Part shown: piece after piece, positions 32,643 to 44,058 of the stretch
How the letters are laid out: each line of letters starts with the position of its first letter
Numbering within the stretch: position 1 is the stretch's first letter
Assembly (NCBI GenBank): GCA_021654635.1
Contig: AP025179.1
Location: forward strand, 3,534,001 to 3,598,000
Direction of reading: 5' to 3'
Length of the DNA: 64,000 nucleotides
Origin: Mycobacterium kiyosense
GTDB taxonomy: Bacteria > Actinomycetota > Actinomycetes > Mycobacteriales > Mycobacteriaceae
The notes under the pieces: model-generated
What the model saw: only the letters and a program-made list of their open reading frames with translations
The model's database searches: none
What the model was told of the DNA's origin: nothing
Made by a program: the position numbers and the translations under genes

Positions 32643-33617
32643 GGGCTCGCTCCTCCCGTGGTGCTAGGAGCACCGTACCCGGGCTGTGTTGGTCGCGGCC
32701 CGCGGTGGTTGGCGTCCGCCCGGGGGTGAAGTTTGTTCGCGTCGGGATCCAATGCCGCCGCGGCTGGGGCGCTCGGCATGGTTGGGGCGTCAAGCGTGAA
32801 GCTGGGGCGTCGAGTGTGAAGCTGTGGCGTCGAGCGTGAAGCTGTGGCGTCGAGCGTGAAGCCGTGGCGGGAATTTCGCGGAATCTCCGCCCTGGCTTCA
32901 CTTCCAACGCCCGCCGCGGCTGGGGCGCTCGGCATGGTTGGAGCGTCAAGCACCGCCGGCCGCCGCGTGCGAAGGAACGGCCGTCGAGTGTGAAGCTGGG
33001 GCGTCGAGCGTGAAGTTATGGCGTCGAGTGTGAAGCTGGGGCGTCGAGCGTGAAGTTATGGCGTCGAGTGTGAAGCTGTGGCGTCGAGTGTGAAGCTGTG
33101 GCGGGAATTTCGCGGAATCTCCGCCCTGGCTTCACTTCCAACGCCCAGACTTCACTTCCAACGCCCAGACTTCACACCCAACGCCCGCCGCGGCTGGGGC
33201 GCTCGGCACGGTTGGAGCGTCAAGCACCGCCGGCCGCCGCGTGCGAAGGAACGGCCGTCGAGTGTGAAGCTGGGGCGTCGAGCGTGAAGTTATGGCGTCG
33301 AGTGTGAAGCTGAGGCGTCGAGCGTAAAGCCGTGGCGTCGAGTGTGAAGCTGTGGCGTCGAGGGTGGAGCTGTGGCGGGAATTTCGCGGAATCTCCGCCC
33401 TGGCTTCACTTCCAACGCCCAGACTTCACACCCAACGCCCAACCTCAAAGCAAGCGTTTCGCCAACCTCACGAGATAGGGGTTTCGCCGCGCCCGCGACC
33501 GGACAAGACTGGCAAGCGAAGGGTGCCGCACATTGCAGGACAAGCGTACTGTTAAACTGGCATCGCACCGTCGACACGGCCCGTCGGCGGCGAAGAACTC
33601 AATCCACGGGAGTTGAT
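32643..33617. repeat. Repeat-rich non-coding gap (family A iterons and hairpins) between Rv1476 and acn
   Basis: No gene is visible. From about 32785 to 33448 there are three cassettes. Each has tandem 20-base units (consensus GCGTCGAGTGTGAAGCTGTG), then a hairpin whose arms are GTGAAGC(C/T)GTGGCGGGA and TCCGCCCTGGCTTCAC around ATTTCGCGGAAT, then units resembling the reverse complement (CTTCACTTCCAACGCCCAGA). The hairpins are at 32856-32901, 33090-33135 and 33364-33409 (the last with a weaker left arm). A further direct repeat of about 85 bases links the cassettes (32911-33000 and 33186-33270). The promoters of acn and Rv1476 must lie at the two edges. Confidence 0.85.
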
Positions 33618-36437
<2,820 letters not shown>

Positions 36438-36464
36438 CGGGCGCCCGACGAGCCGGCCACACCC

Positions 36465-37046
36465 GTGCCAAAGGTCAGCGAGGACCATCTGGAGGCCCGA
36501 CGCCGTCAGATCCTCGACGGTGCACGTCGCTGCTTCGCCGAATACGGCTACGAACAGGCGACCGTGCGCCGACTGGAAAAAGAGATCGGGTTATCCCGCG
36601 GCGCGATCTTCCACCACTACCGGGACAAGGATGCGTTGTTCTTCGCGCTCGCGCAGGAGGACACCCAACGCATGGCGGAGGTCACGTCGCGCTCCGGCCT
36701 GATTCAGGTGATGCGCGAAATGCTGGCGTCGCCAGAGGAATTCGACTGGCTGGCCACCAGGCAGGAGATCGCCCGCAAGCTGCGCCACGATCCGGAGTTC
36801 AGCCGCGGCTGGGCCGAGCGGTCCGCGGAGCTGGCGGCGGCCACCACCGAGCGGTTGCGGCGCCAGAAGCAGGCCGGCCGGATACGCGACGACGTGCCGG
36901 CCGACGTGCTGCACTGTTATTTGGATCTGGTGCTCGACGGGCTGGTGAGCCGACTGGCATCGGGCGAGGATCCGCAGCGGCTGGCCGCGGTGCTGGACTT
37001 GGTGGAAAACTCGGTCCGAGCACCCGCCCCTTCCTCGCGGGTGTGA
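36465..37046 (+). CDS. TetR-family regulator next to aconitase (Rv1474c homologue, AcnR-like)
   Basis: 193 residues: N-terminal TetR helix-turn-helix (ILDGARRCFAEYGYEQATVRRLEKEIGLSRGAIFHHYRDKD split over residues 16-56) and a helical ligand domain. GTG 36465 lies 27 bases after the acn stop, so it is cotranscribed. In related actinobacteria the gene at this place represses acn, and that is the likely role here; the ligand is not known. Confidence 0.9.
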   Translation: MPKVSEDHLEARRRQILDGARRCFAEYGYEQATVRRLEKEIGLSRGAIFHHYRDKDALFFALAQEDTQRMAEVTSRSGLIQVMREMLASPEEFDWLATRQEIARKLRHDPEFSRGWAERSAELAAATTERLRRQKQAGRIRDDVPADVLHCYLDLVLDGLVSRLASGEDPQRLAAVLDLVENSVRAPAPSSRV

Positions 37047-37102
37047 CCTGAGCGGCCGAATTCGCGGTGCGGTGACGGCACAGCGGGGATAGCCGGAAGG
37101 CC

Positions 37103-37306
37103 TCAAGGTAACGCGCGTGAGGCGCGGGAACGGTGGTTGGGGCCACCGCGGCTTCGCATCGTGGTGCCCGACTCGAGCAGCATGCTGTGCACCGACCCGT
37201 AGGACCGCCCGGTGGAGGCCGCCAGATTGCGAATGCTGGCGCCTCTCTCGTAGGCGCTACGCAGCTCGCGCAACAACTGTTCGCGGGTCTCCGTTGACTT
37301 CCGCAT
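37103..37306 (-). CDS. Small helix-turn-helix protein (Rv1473A homologue)
   Basis: 67 residues, MRKSTETREQLLRELRSAYE followed by RGASIRNLAASTGRSYGSVH, a compact helix-turn-helix resembling the actinobacterial Lsr2-type or WhiA-like small regulators only in fold. A basic tail (RSRGGPNHRSRASRALP) follows. ATG 37306; the open frame extends upstream into the ABC-F gene but that part is a shadow. It sits downstream of the ABC-F gene on the same strand. Predicted DNA-binding regulator, target unknown. Confidence 0.8.
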   Translation of the reverse strand: MRKSTETREQLLRELRSAYERGASIRNLAASTGRSYGSVHSMLLESGTTMRSRGGPNHRSRASRALP

Positions 37307-37368
37307 GGCACATAGCGTAGGAACCCCGACTGCAAACGGAAAGGTTTTGCCGAAACGGACCCCTTGGA

Positions 37369-38997
37369 TCAGGCGAGCTCGATCAGGTCGCGATACTCCT
37401 CGGACCAGAAGTCCTCGGTGCCGTCGGGCAACAGCAACACCCGTTGCGGATCGAGGGCCTCGGCCGCGCCGGGATCGTGGGTCACCAACACCACCGAACC
37501 CTGATAACTGCGCAACGCGTCGAGGACCTGCTCGCGCGACGCCGGGTCGAGGTTGTTGGTGGGCTCGTCGAGCAGCAACACGTTGGCCGTCGAGGCCACC
37601 AGGCCGGCCAACGCCAGCCGGGTCTTCTCGCCACCGGACAGCGTGCCGGCCGGCTGCTCGAGTTGCGGGCCGCTGAACATGAACGCGCCGAGCAGACCCC
37701 GCAGCTCCTGCTCGCCCGATTCCGGTGCGGCATGGCGGATGTTCTGCCAGACGGTCGCGTCGTTGTCCAGGGTGTCGTGCTCCTGGGCGAAATAGCCGAT
37801 ACGCAAACCGTGTCCCGGTTCCAGGCCACCGGTGTCGGGCGTCTCGATGCCGGCCAGCAACCGCAGCAGGGTGGTTTTGCCGGCACCGTTGAGACCGAGC
37901 ACGACCACGCGTGAGCCGCGGTCGATGGCCAGATCCAGACCGGTGAAGACCTCGAGCGAGCCGTAAGTCTTGCTCAGCCCCTTGACCACCAGCGGGACGC
38001 GGCCGCACGGGGCCGGGGTGGGGAACTTGATGCGGGCCACCTTGTCGGCGACGCGCTCGTCGTCCAGGGCAGCCATCATCCGATCCGCACGACGCAACAT
38101 GTTCTGCGCCGCAACGGCTTTGGTCGCCTTGGCACCCAGTTTGGCGGCCTGGTTGCGCAGCGCGGTGGCCTTGCGTTCGGCGTTGGCGCGTTCCCGGCGG
38201 CGACGCTGCTCGTCGGTTGCGCGGGCGTCAAGGTACTTCTGCCAACCCATGTTGTAGACGTCGACCTCGCCGCGCACCGCGTCGAGGAACCAGACCTTGT
38301 TGACGACGTCGGCGAGCAAGTCGACGTTGTGGCTGATGATGATCAGCCCGCCGTTGTGGGAGCGCAGGAAATCCCGAAGCCAGCCAACCGAATCCGCGTC
38401 CAGGTGATTGGTCGGCTCGTCGAGCAACAACGTCGTGGACGAGCCCGCGCCGCTGTCGGACGCGGCGAACAGGATGCGGGCGAGCTCCACCCGGCGCCGC
38501 TGGCCGCCGGACAACGTGCGCAACTTCTGCGTCAAAACGCGTTCGGGCAGGCCGAGACTCGCGCAGATGCGGCCCGCCTCGCTTTCGGCGCCGTACCCGC
38601 CGAGGGCGACGAAACGCTCCTCGAGCTGGCCGTAACGCCGAATGGCGCGGTCGCGCGCGGCGTCGTCGGCAACCTCGGCCATCAACGCCTGCTGCTTCTC
38701 CAAATCGGTGAGCAGCACATCCAGACCGCGGGCCGACAACACTCGGTCGCGTGCCAGCACGTCCAGGTCGCCCTCTTTGGGATCCTGCGGCAGGTAACCG
38801 ATCTCACCCTTGCGGCTGACCGAACCCGCGTAGGGCTGGCCCTCCCCCGCCAGGATCCGCATGGTGGTCGTCTTGCCCGCGCCGTTGCGCCCTACCAGAC
38901 CGATGCGGTCGCCGGGCTGCACCCGCAGATCGGGGCCGTCGGGCGAGAGCAGGATGCGCGCACCAGCGCGGACCTCGAGGTCCGTTGCCGTGATCAC
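37369..38997 (-). CDS. ABC-F family ATPase (Rv1473 homologue)
   Basis: 542 residues, the length of the M. tuberculosis protein. Two ABC domains in one chain with no membrane part: Walker A GRNGAGKTT and GLNGAGKTT, signature LSGGQRRRVELA and LSGGEKTRLALA, Walker B TLLLDEPTNHLD and VLLLDEPTNNLD, and a charged linker helix (QRRRRERANAERKATALRNQ). ABC-F proteins act on the ribosome, as translation factors or in protection from macrolide-type drugs. Whether this one gives resistance cannot be told. It follows echA12 after 16 bases. Confidence 0.93.
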   Translation of the reverse strand: MITATDLEVRAGARILLSPDGPDLRVQPGDRIGLVGRNGAGKTTTMRILAGEGQPYAGSVSRKGEIGYLPQDPKEGDLDVLARDRVLSARGLDVLLTDLEKQQALMAEVADDAARDRAIRRYGQLEERFVALGGYGAESEAGRICASLGLPERVLTQKLRTLSGGQRRRVELARILFAASDSGAGSSTTLLLDEPTNHLDADSVGWLRDFLRSHNGGLIIISHNVDLLADVVNKVWFLDAVRGEVDVYNMGWQKYLDARATDEQRRRRERANAERKATALRNQAAKLGAKATKAVAAQNMLRRADRMMAALDDERVADKVARIKFPTPAPCGRVPLVVKGLSKTYGSLEVFTGLDLAIDRGSRVVVLGLNGAGKTTLLRLLAGIETPDTGGLEPGHGLRIGYFAQEHDTLDNDATVWQNIRHAAPESGEQELRGLLGAFMFSGPQLEQPAGTLSGGEKTRLALAGLVASTANVLLLDEPTNNLDPASREQVLDALRSYQGSVVLVTHDPGAAEALDPQRVLLLPDGTEDFWSEEYRDLIELA

Positions 38998-39013
38998 ATC
39001 TGCTCCTTAGCTG

Positions 39014-39823
39014 TCATTTGTCGTCGGTGAACACCGCCGGCCGTCTCTCCGCGCGTGCGGCAACCGCTTCTTCGAAGTTGGAGGTGAGCAGGCGGACGAA
39101 TAGCTGTCCCAGGCCCTCGGCCTGCATGTGCCCCTCAAGACTACCGGCGTCCAGTCCAGTCCACAGTGTGCGTTTGGTCAACTCGAGGCCGGGCCGGGAG
39201 AACGCGGCCATGCGCGCGGCGATCGCGTAGCAGGTGTCCAGCAGCTGCGAGTCGGGCACCTGGCAGGACACCAACCCGATCCGCTCGGCCTCCTCGGCGC
39301 TGACGTCGCGACCGGTCAGCATGATCTCGAACGCCCGCGACGCCCCGATCGCCCTGGGCAGCAGGTAGCTCAGGCCCAGTTCGCTGGCGGTCAGACCGTT
39401 ATTGATGCCGGCGGCCCGGAAGTATGCGCTGGTAGCGGCCACCCGAATATCCGCGGCCAGGGCCAGACACAGTCCGCCGCCGATCGCGGCGCCATTGACC
39501 GCGGCGATCACCGGCTGGTGCAGCCGTCGCAGCTTGAGGATGACCTCGTCGAGGACCTCCATGGACCGCAGCGCGTACGTCGGCCGGGTCAGACCATCGA
39601 CGTTGGGAACGCTGCCCGCGGACTTGTGGTCGGCGCCCGAGGAGAACCCGCGGCCGGCGCCGGTGAGCACCACTACCCGCACCGAGTTGTCGTAGCCGAC
39701 CTCGTCGAGGACATCCCGCAACGGCACCATGACGTCGAACGCCATCGAGTTCATCCGCTCGGGACGGTTCAGGGTGATCAGGGCGATCTCGGGGCGCGGG
39801 TGTTCCAGCAGGACCAAATTCAC
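39014..39823 (-). CDS. echA12: Enoyl-CoA hydratase/isomerase family protein EchA12 (Rv1472)
   Basis: 269 residues of the crotonase fold. The oxyanion-hole segments are GRGFSSGADHKS and NGAAIGGGLCLALAADIR; the second position that carries a catalytic Glu in classical hydratases reads TASELGLSYLL. It probably acts on fatty acyl-CoA esters; in M. tuberculosis it is described as membrane-lipid associated. It shares the leftward unit with the ABC-F gene and lies downstream of the thioredoxin genes (147-base gap). Confidence 0.9.
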   Translation of the reverse strand: MNLVLLEHPRPEIALITLNRPERMNSMAFDVMVPLRDVLDEVGYDNSVRVVVLTGAGRGFSSGADHKSAGSVPNVDGLTRPTYALRSMEVLDEVILKLRRLHQPVIAAVNGAAIGGGLCLALAADIRVAATSAYFRAAGINNGLTASELGLSYLLPRAIGASRAFEIMLTGRDVSAEEAERIGLVSCQVPDSQLLDTCYAIAARMAAFSRPGLELTKRTLWTGLDAGSLEGHMQAEGLGQLFVRLLTSNFEEAVAARAERRPAVFTDDK

Positions 39824-39970
39824 CCGTGAACGGTATCGCAGCAGCGACGTGACCTCGCGAACCTCACCGCACCGCGAAATCCGGCGCTCGAAATCTCGGC
39901 CGGGTCACACTCGCGAGAGCGCGCCGGGGAGGGCGCGGAGGGAACGAGGCACGGCGTGCAGGGCCGGACC

Positions 39971-40315
39971 TCAGACCTCGGTCACCTCTGGCTCCTGGTA
40001 GTCCTTGAGCTGCTGAACCAGCTCGTCCAGCGCGGCCGGAGGCAACGCACCGGCCTGATTGAACAGCAGCTTGCCGTTCTTGAACGCCATCAGGGTGGGG
40101 ATGGACCGAATCTGGGCGGCCGCGGCCAGCTCCTGCTCGGCCTCGGTGTCCACCTTGGCGAACACCACCTCGGGGTGCTTCTCCGAGGCCGCCTTGAACG
40201 TCGGCGCGAAGGCCCGGCACGGGCCGCACCAGGACGCCCAGAAGTCGACGAGGACGATGTCGTTGCCGTTGATGGTGTCGTTGAACTGCGCGGCGGTGAG
40301 GTCTTGGGTAGTCAC
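39971..40315 (-). CDS. trxB1: Thioredoxin TrxB1 (Rv1471)
   Basis: 114 residues with the classical active site WASWCGPCRAF and the cis-Pro segment IRSIPTLMAFKNG. Cytosolic disulfide reductase fed by thioredoxin reductase. GTG 40315 begins TTQDLTAAQF as in the homologue; the longer frame from 40606 is a shadow of trxA. Ends in an acidic tail (EPEVTEV). It follows trxA by 41 bases. Confidence 0.92.
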   Translation of the reverse strand: MTTQDLTAAQFNDTINGNDIVLVDFWASWCGPCRAFAPTFKAASEKHPEVVFAKVDTEAEQELAAAAQIRSIPTLMAFKNGKLLFNQAGALPPAALDELVQQLKDYQEPEVTEV

Positions 40316-40356
40316 GTCTGCGGTAACGCCTCGGGCGGAATGGTTGTTCCCGACGG

Positions 40357-40710
40357 TTACAGCAAACGGGGCGTCGAGGTCCGGTGGGCCCGGAGTTGGC
40401 TGACCAGATCGGCCATCACCGCGGGGTTGGCGATACCCGCCTGCTTGAACACCAGCCGGCCATTCTTGAACGCCATCAGTGTCGGCAACAGCTTGACACC
40501 GACGGCCTGAACCAGTTCCTTCTCGGTTTCGAAGTTCACTTTTCCGTGCACGATGTCCGGGCAGCTCGCCGCCGACGTCTCGTAGTTCGGCGCGAACACC
40601 TCGCACGGTGCACAGTTGGGCGCCCAGAAGTAGACCAGGACGTGGTCGTTGCCCTTGACCGCCTGCCCGAAGTCGACGGCGGTGAGGTCTCGCGTCGCTG
40701 TTGCTGCCAT
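40357..40710 (-). CDS. trxA: Thioredoxin-like protein TrxA (Rv1470) with a CAPC active site
   Basis: 117 residues of thioredoxin fold. The active site reads FWAPNCAPCEVFAPN, so Trp before the first Cys is Asn and Gly-Pro is Ala-Pro; the cis-Pro KLLPTLMAF is kept. This should change redox potential and partner choice relative to TrxB1. ATG 40710. It lies directly after ctpD (17-base gap), as in M. tuberculosis, which suggests a shared metal/redox role. Confidence 0.9.
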   Translation of the reverse strand: MAATATRDLTAVDFGQAVKGNDHVLVYFWAPNCAPCEVFAPNYETSAASCPDIVHGKVNFETEKELVQAVGVKLLPTLMAFKNGRLVFKQAGIANPAVMADLVSQLRAHRTSTPRLL

Positions 40711-40727
40711 TTGGCGTCGAGCGTACG

Positions 40728-42714
40728 TCAGCGCGACGCCGCGGCGCGCCACGATCGGTTGGTCAGCAGCCGCAGCCCGTTGAGGGCGACCAGCAGCGTG
40801 GATCCTTCGTGGCCGGCCACCCCGAGCGGCAACGGCAACTGCCCGAACAAATCCCACACCACCAGCACCGCAAGGAAACTTCCGGCGATCGCGAGGTTGG
40901 CCATCACCACCCGGCGTGCCTGCCGAGCCAACCCGATGACGGTCGGGATGGTGTGCAACTCGTCGTGCACGGTGACCCCGTCGGCGGTCTGCAGGGTGAG
41001 GTCGGCGCCGGCGCCCATGGCCACCGAGGCGCAGGCGGCGGCCATCGCGGGTGCGTCGTTGACGCCGTCTCCGACGACGAGCACGCGGTGCCCGGCGGAC
41101 TGCAGCGCCTGCACAGCTTCGACTTTCTGCTCGGGCAGCAGTGCCGCATGCACCTCGCGGATCCCGACGTCGCGAGCGACCCGACCGGCCGCCGGGGCGT
41201 TGTCACCGGTCAGCAACACCGGCGACGACGAGGTCAATGCGGTCAGCGCAGCCACGGACTCCGCGGCGTCGGCGCGGATCTGGTCGGTCAGTCCGAGGAC
41301 GCCGACGGCGGCCCCGTTCACCGAGACGATCGCGGCGGTGGCACCGGACTGCACAATCGGCCCCAACTGGTCCGGCGGCGTGCCGCGAAAACTGTGCGGA
41401 CTGCACACCTCCACGAAGTCACTGCCCACCTCGGCGCGCACGCCGCGCCCCGGCAGTGCCTGGAAATCCTCGGCCGGCGGGACGGCAAGACCGCGCCGCC
41501 GGGCTTCGTCGACAATGGCACGGCCCAGCGGATGCTCGCTGAATTGCTCTGCGGCAGCGGCTAATTGGAGCACCTTGGACTCGTCGAACGGCCGCAGCGG
41601 CTCGACGATGGCGAGTCGCGGCACGCCCGCGGTCAGCGTGCCGGTCTTGTCCAACGCGACCACGCTGACGTCGGCCAGATGTTCGACGACGACCGCGGAC
41701 TTGAGCAGCACCCCGTGCCGGCCGGCGTTGGCGACCGCCGCCAACAACGGCGGCATGGTGGCCAGCACCACCGCACACGGCGACGCGACGATCATAAATG
41801 TCATGGCGCGCAACAGAACTGGGCGTAGCGGCGAGCCCCCGAGCAACGGAATCGAGATCAGCGCAAGCGTGGCCACCACCACCCCGACCGAGTAACGCTG
41901 CTCGATTTTCTCGATGAACAGTTGGGTTTTCGCCTTGGTCGCCGAGGCCGCCGAGACCATTTCGACGATGCGGGCGACCACGCTTTGCGACGGGTCACGG
42001 GTGACGACCACGCGCAGCACACCCGACCCGTTGACCGAGCCGGCGAACACGTCGTCGCCGGCGGCCCGCAACACCGGAACCGACTCGCCGGTGATGGAGC
42101 ACTGATCGACCTCGGAGCGACCCGACAGCACCGCGCCGTCGGCCGGGATGCGCTCTCCCGGCCGCACCACAACACGGTCACCGACCACCAGTTCAGCTGC
42201 CGGCAGTACCCGCTCGTTGCCGGCGCCGTCGATTACGACGCCGGACACCCCCGTCGTAATCGACGGCGGTGTCCGGCGTCAGGTCGAGCAAGCCCTTGAC
42301 CGAGTCGGCGGTGTGCCGGGTGGCGACGTCGTCGAGGGCACCGGAGGTCGCGAAGATCACGATCAGCAGTGCGCCGTCGAAGACCTGTCCGATCGCCACC
42401 GCACCGACCGCGGCGACGACCATCAGCAGATCCACGTCGAGCGCCTTGTTGCGCAACGCCTGCGCGCCGGCCCACGCCGAACCCCAGCCGCCGGCCAGAT
42501 AACAAGCCAGGTACAGCGACCACCAGATGTCCTGTGGCGCACCGCTTAGCTGTGCCACCAGGCCCGCCGCGAACAGCGACAGCGCCGCCGCCGCCCAGCG
42601 CACGGAGGTGACCGACCACAGCGCCGCGTGACAACTCTGCGGACGGACGGAGGACGCCGGCCCGCCGGCCGGATCGGCCGCTGCGAGGGTCGCTTCGCAA
42701 GTGGTCACGGTCAT
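40728..42714 (-). CDS. ctpD: P1B-type metal-transporting ATPase CtpD (Rv1469); one apparent extra base
   Basis: About 661 residues after correction. Order: N-terminal segment and paired helices, actuator domain with TGES, ion-channel motif SPC (MIVASPCAVVLA), phosphorylation site DKTGTLT, nucleotide-binding HP (SEHPLG) and hinge GDGVNDAP. In mycobacteria CtpD is reported to export Fe(II)/Co(II) from the cytosol. The frame breaks in the C run 42248-42252, inside a strong palindrome; with four Cs the sequence reads through. ATG 42714. It is first in ctpD-trxA-trxB1 and divergent from PE_PGRS across a 283-bp gap in which I see no other gene. Confidence 0.9.
42241..42276. repeat. Near-perfect 36-bp palindrome inside ctpD
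   Basis: Arms 42241-42256 and 42261-42276 (CCGGACACC..CCGTCG with its reverse complement) match at 15 of 16 positions around a TAAT loop. The 15 bases just before it (CCGTCGATTACGACG) are also the reverse complement of part of the palindrome, so the site holds an inverted duplication. It encodes an insertion of about ten residues (YDGGVSGVVIDG) ahead of the actuator domain. Confidence 0.75.
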
Positions 42715-42997
42715 TGCGGCGGCCTCGCAGAGGGAGAAGAGTTCGTCAGGATGTTCCGAGTCTATTGACGCAGGTCTGGCCGGAGGTCTCGGTTCGATTG
42801 CGGTATGTCGCCGAATTGACTTATGGGACAAGGCATACCGCGATGGCGCCGCTGTCCGTCGACACCCACCGCGCACCCTGCCGGCCGCCGCCGCGACGGC
42901 CCGTGTGGCCGCCGAAAAAAAAACCTGGTCGGGAATGGATTCAACGGCCTCGATTAGCGTTACGATTCGTTGATCGCCGAGGCTGCGGAGGTCCGAC

Positions 42998-43960
42998 ATG
43001 TCATACGTCGCCGTCAACATCGATCTGCTTTCCGGAGCCGCCGGCAACCTGGTCAACATCGGATCGGCCATCAACCAAGCCAACTCCGCGGCGGCGGCGC
43101 AGACCACCGGCGTGCTGGCGGCCGGCGCCGACGAGGTGTCGCGGGCCGTTGCAGCGGTGTTCGGCTCGCACGCCCAGGGCTATCAGGCGCTCAGCGCACA
43201 GGCGACCGCGTTTCACGACCAGTTCGTGGCGACCTTGGCCGGCGGCGCGAACGCATACGCCGCCGCTGAGGCCGCCGCGGCCAATCCATTGGAAGGGATC
43301 CTGGACCTGATCAACGCGCCCAGCCGGGCGCTGTTCAACCGCCCGTTGATCGGCGACGGCCGCGCCGGTGCGCCCGGCTTGCCCGGAGAGGACGGCGGAA
43401 TCCTGTTCGGCAACGGCGGTCCCGGCGGCGCAGGCGCAGCAGCGGGTCAGGTGGGCGGCCGCGGCGGGGCCGGCGGATTTCTGTTCGGTAATGGTGGTCC
43501 CGGGGGTGCGGGAGGCGGCGGCCTCGGCGGCGGCGGCGGAGCGGGCGGCTCGGCAGTGCTGATCGGCAACGGCGGCAACGGCGGCATCAGTCCAACCGGT
43601 ATGTCGTCTGGCGGTGCCGGCGGCAACGGCGGGCTCCTATTGGGCAACGGCGGCAGCGGCGGAACAGGCTTCTTCGGCGGCGGCGACGGCGGTCGAGCAT
43701 TCCTACTTGGCAATGGCGGCGCGGGCGGGTCCACCTTCTCCGGCGATAGGGCCGGCAACGGTGGCATCGGCGGGTTCCTGTTCGGCGACGGAGGCAGCGG
43801 CGGTAACGGCGGCTCCAACGGCGACGGCGGCAACGGCGGTGACGCGGTGTTGTTCGGTAACGGCGGCCCCGGCGGTAACGGCGGTATAGGCGGCACCGAC
43901 GGGCTCGGCGGCAGGGGCGGATTGCTGTTCGGCCAACGGGGCGCCAACGGCGCTGTCTGA
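42998..43960 (+). CDS. PE_PGRS family protein (position of PE_PGRS29, Rv1468c)
   Basis: 320 residues: a PE domain of about 100 residues ([20 protein letters not shown]) with the alternating Ala/Gly helices, the linker [18 protein letters not shown], and about 190 residues of Gly-Gly-X repeats ([17 protein letters not shown]). Exported to the outer surface by a type VII (ESX-5) route in relatives. ATG 42998 has GGAGG 6 bases upstream. The repeat part is GC-rich and prone to length change. Confidence 0.93.
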   Translation: MSYVAVNIDLLSGAAGNLVNIGSAINQANSAAAAQTTGVLAAGADEVSRAVAAVFGSHAQGYQALSAQATAFHDQFVATLAGGANAYAAAEAAAANPLEGILDLINAPSRALFNRPLIGDGRAGAPGLPGEDGGILFGNGGPGGAGAAAGQVGGRGGAGGFLFGNGGPGGAGGGGLGGGGGAGGSAVLIGNGGNGGISPTGMSSGGAGGNGGLLLGNGGSGGTGFFGGGDGGRAFLLGNGGAGGSTFSGDRAGNGGIGGFLFGDGGSGGNGGSNGDGGNGGDAVLFGNGGPGGNGGIGGTDGLGGRGGLLFGQRGANGAV

Positions 43961-44058
43961 GTTTCGCGGCACAGCAGGCCGGTCGCCACTTACGCTTGCG
44001 TACGTTTTCCGGCGTCATCCACACTTAGCCCCACCGGCCTGAGTGGAAGGGAACCACC

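Noticed and set aside
32785..33448. CRISPR array
   Set aside because: Repeats are directly adjacent 20-base units without unique spacers, they change direction around hairpins, and no cas gene is near.
32639..33577. Several short open frames rich in repeated Thr/Pro/Ser-type peptides in the Rv1476-acn gap
   Set aside because: They arise from reading the 20-base repeats in different frames, lack ribosome sites and overlap one another on both strands.
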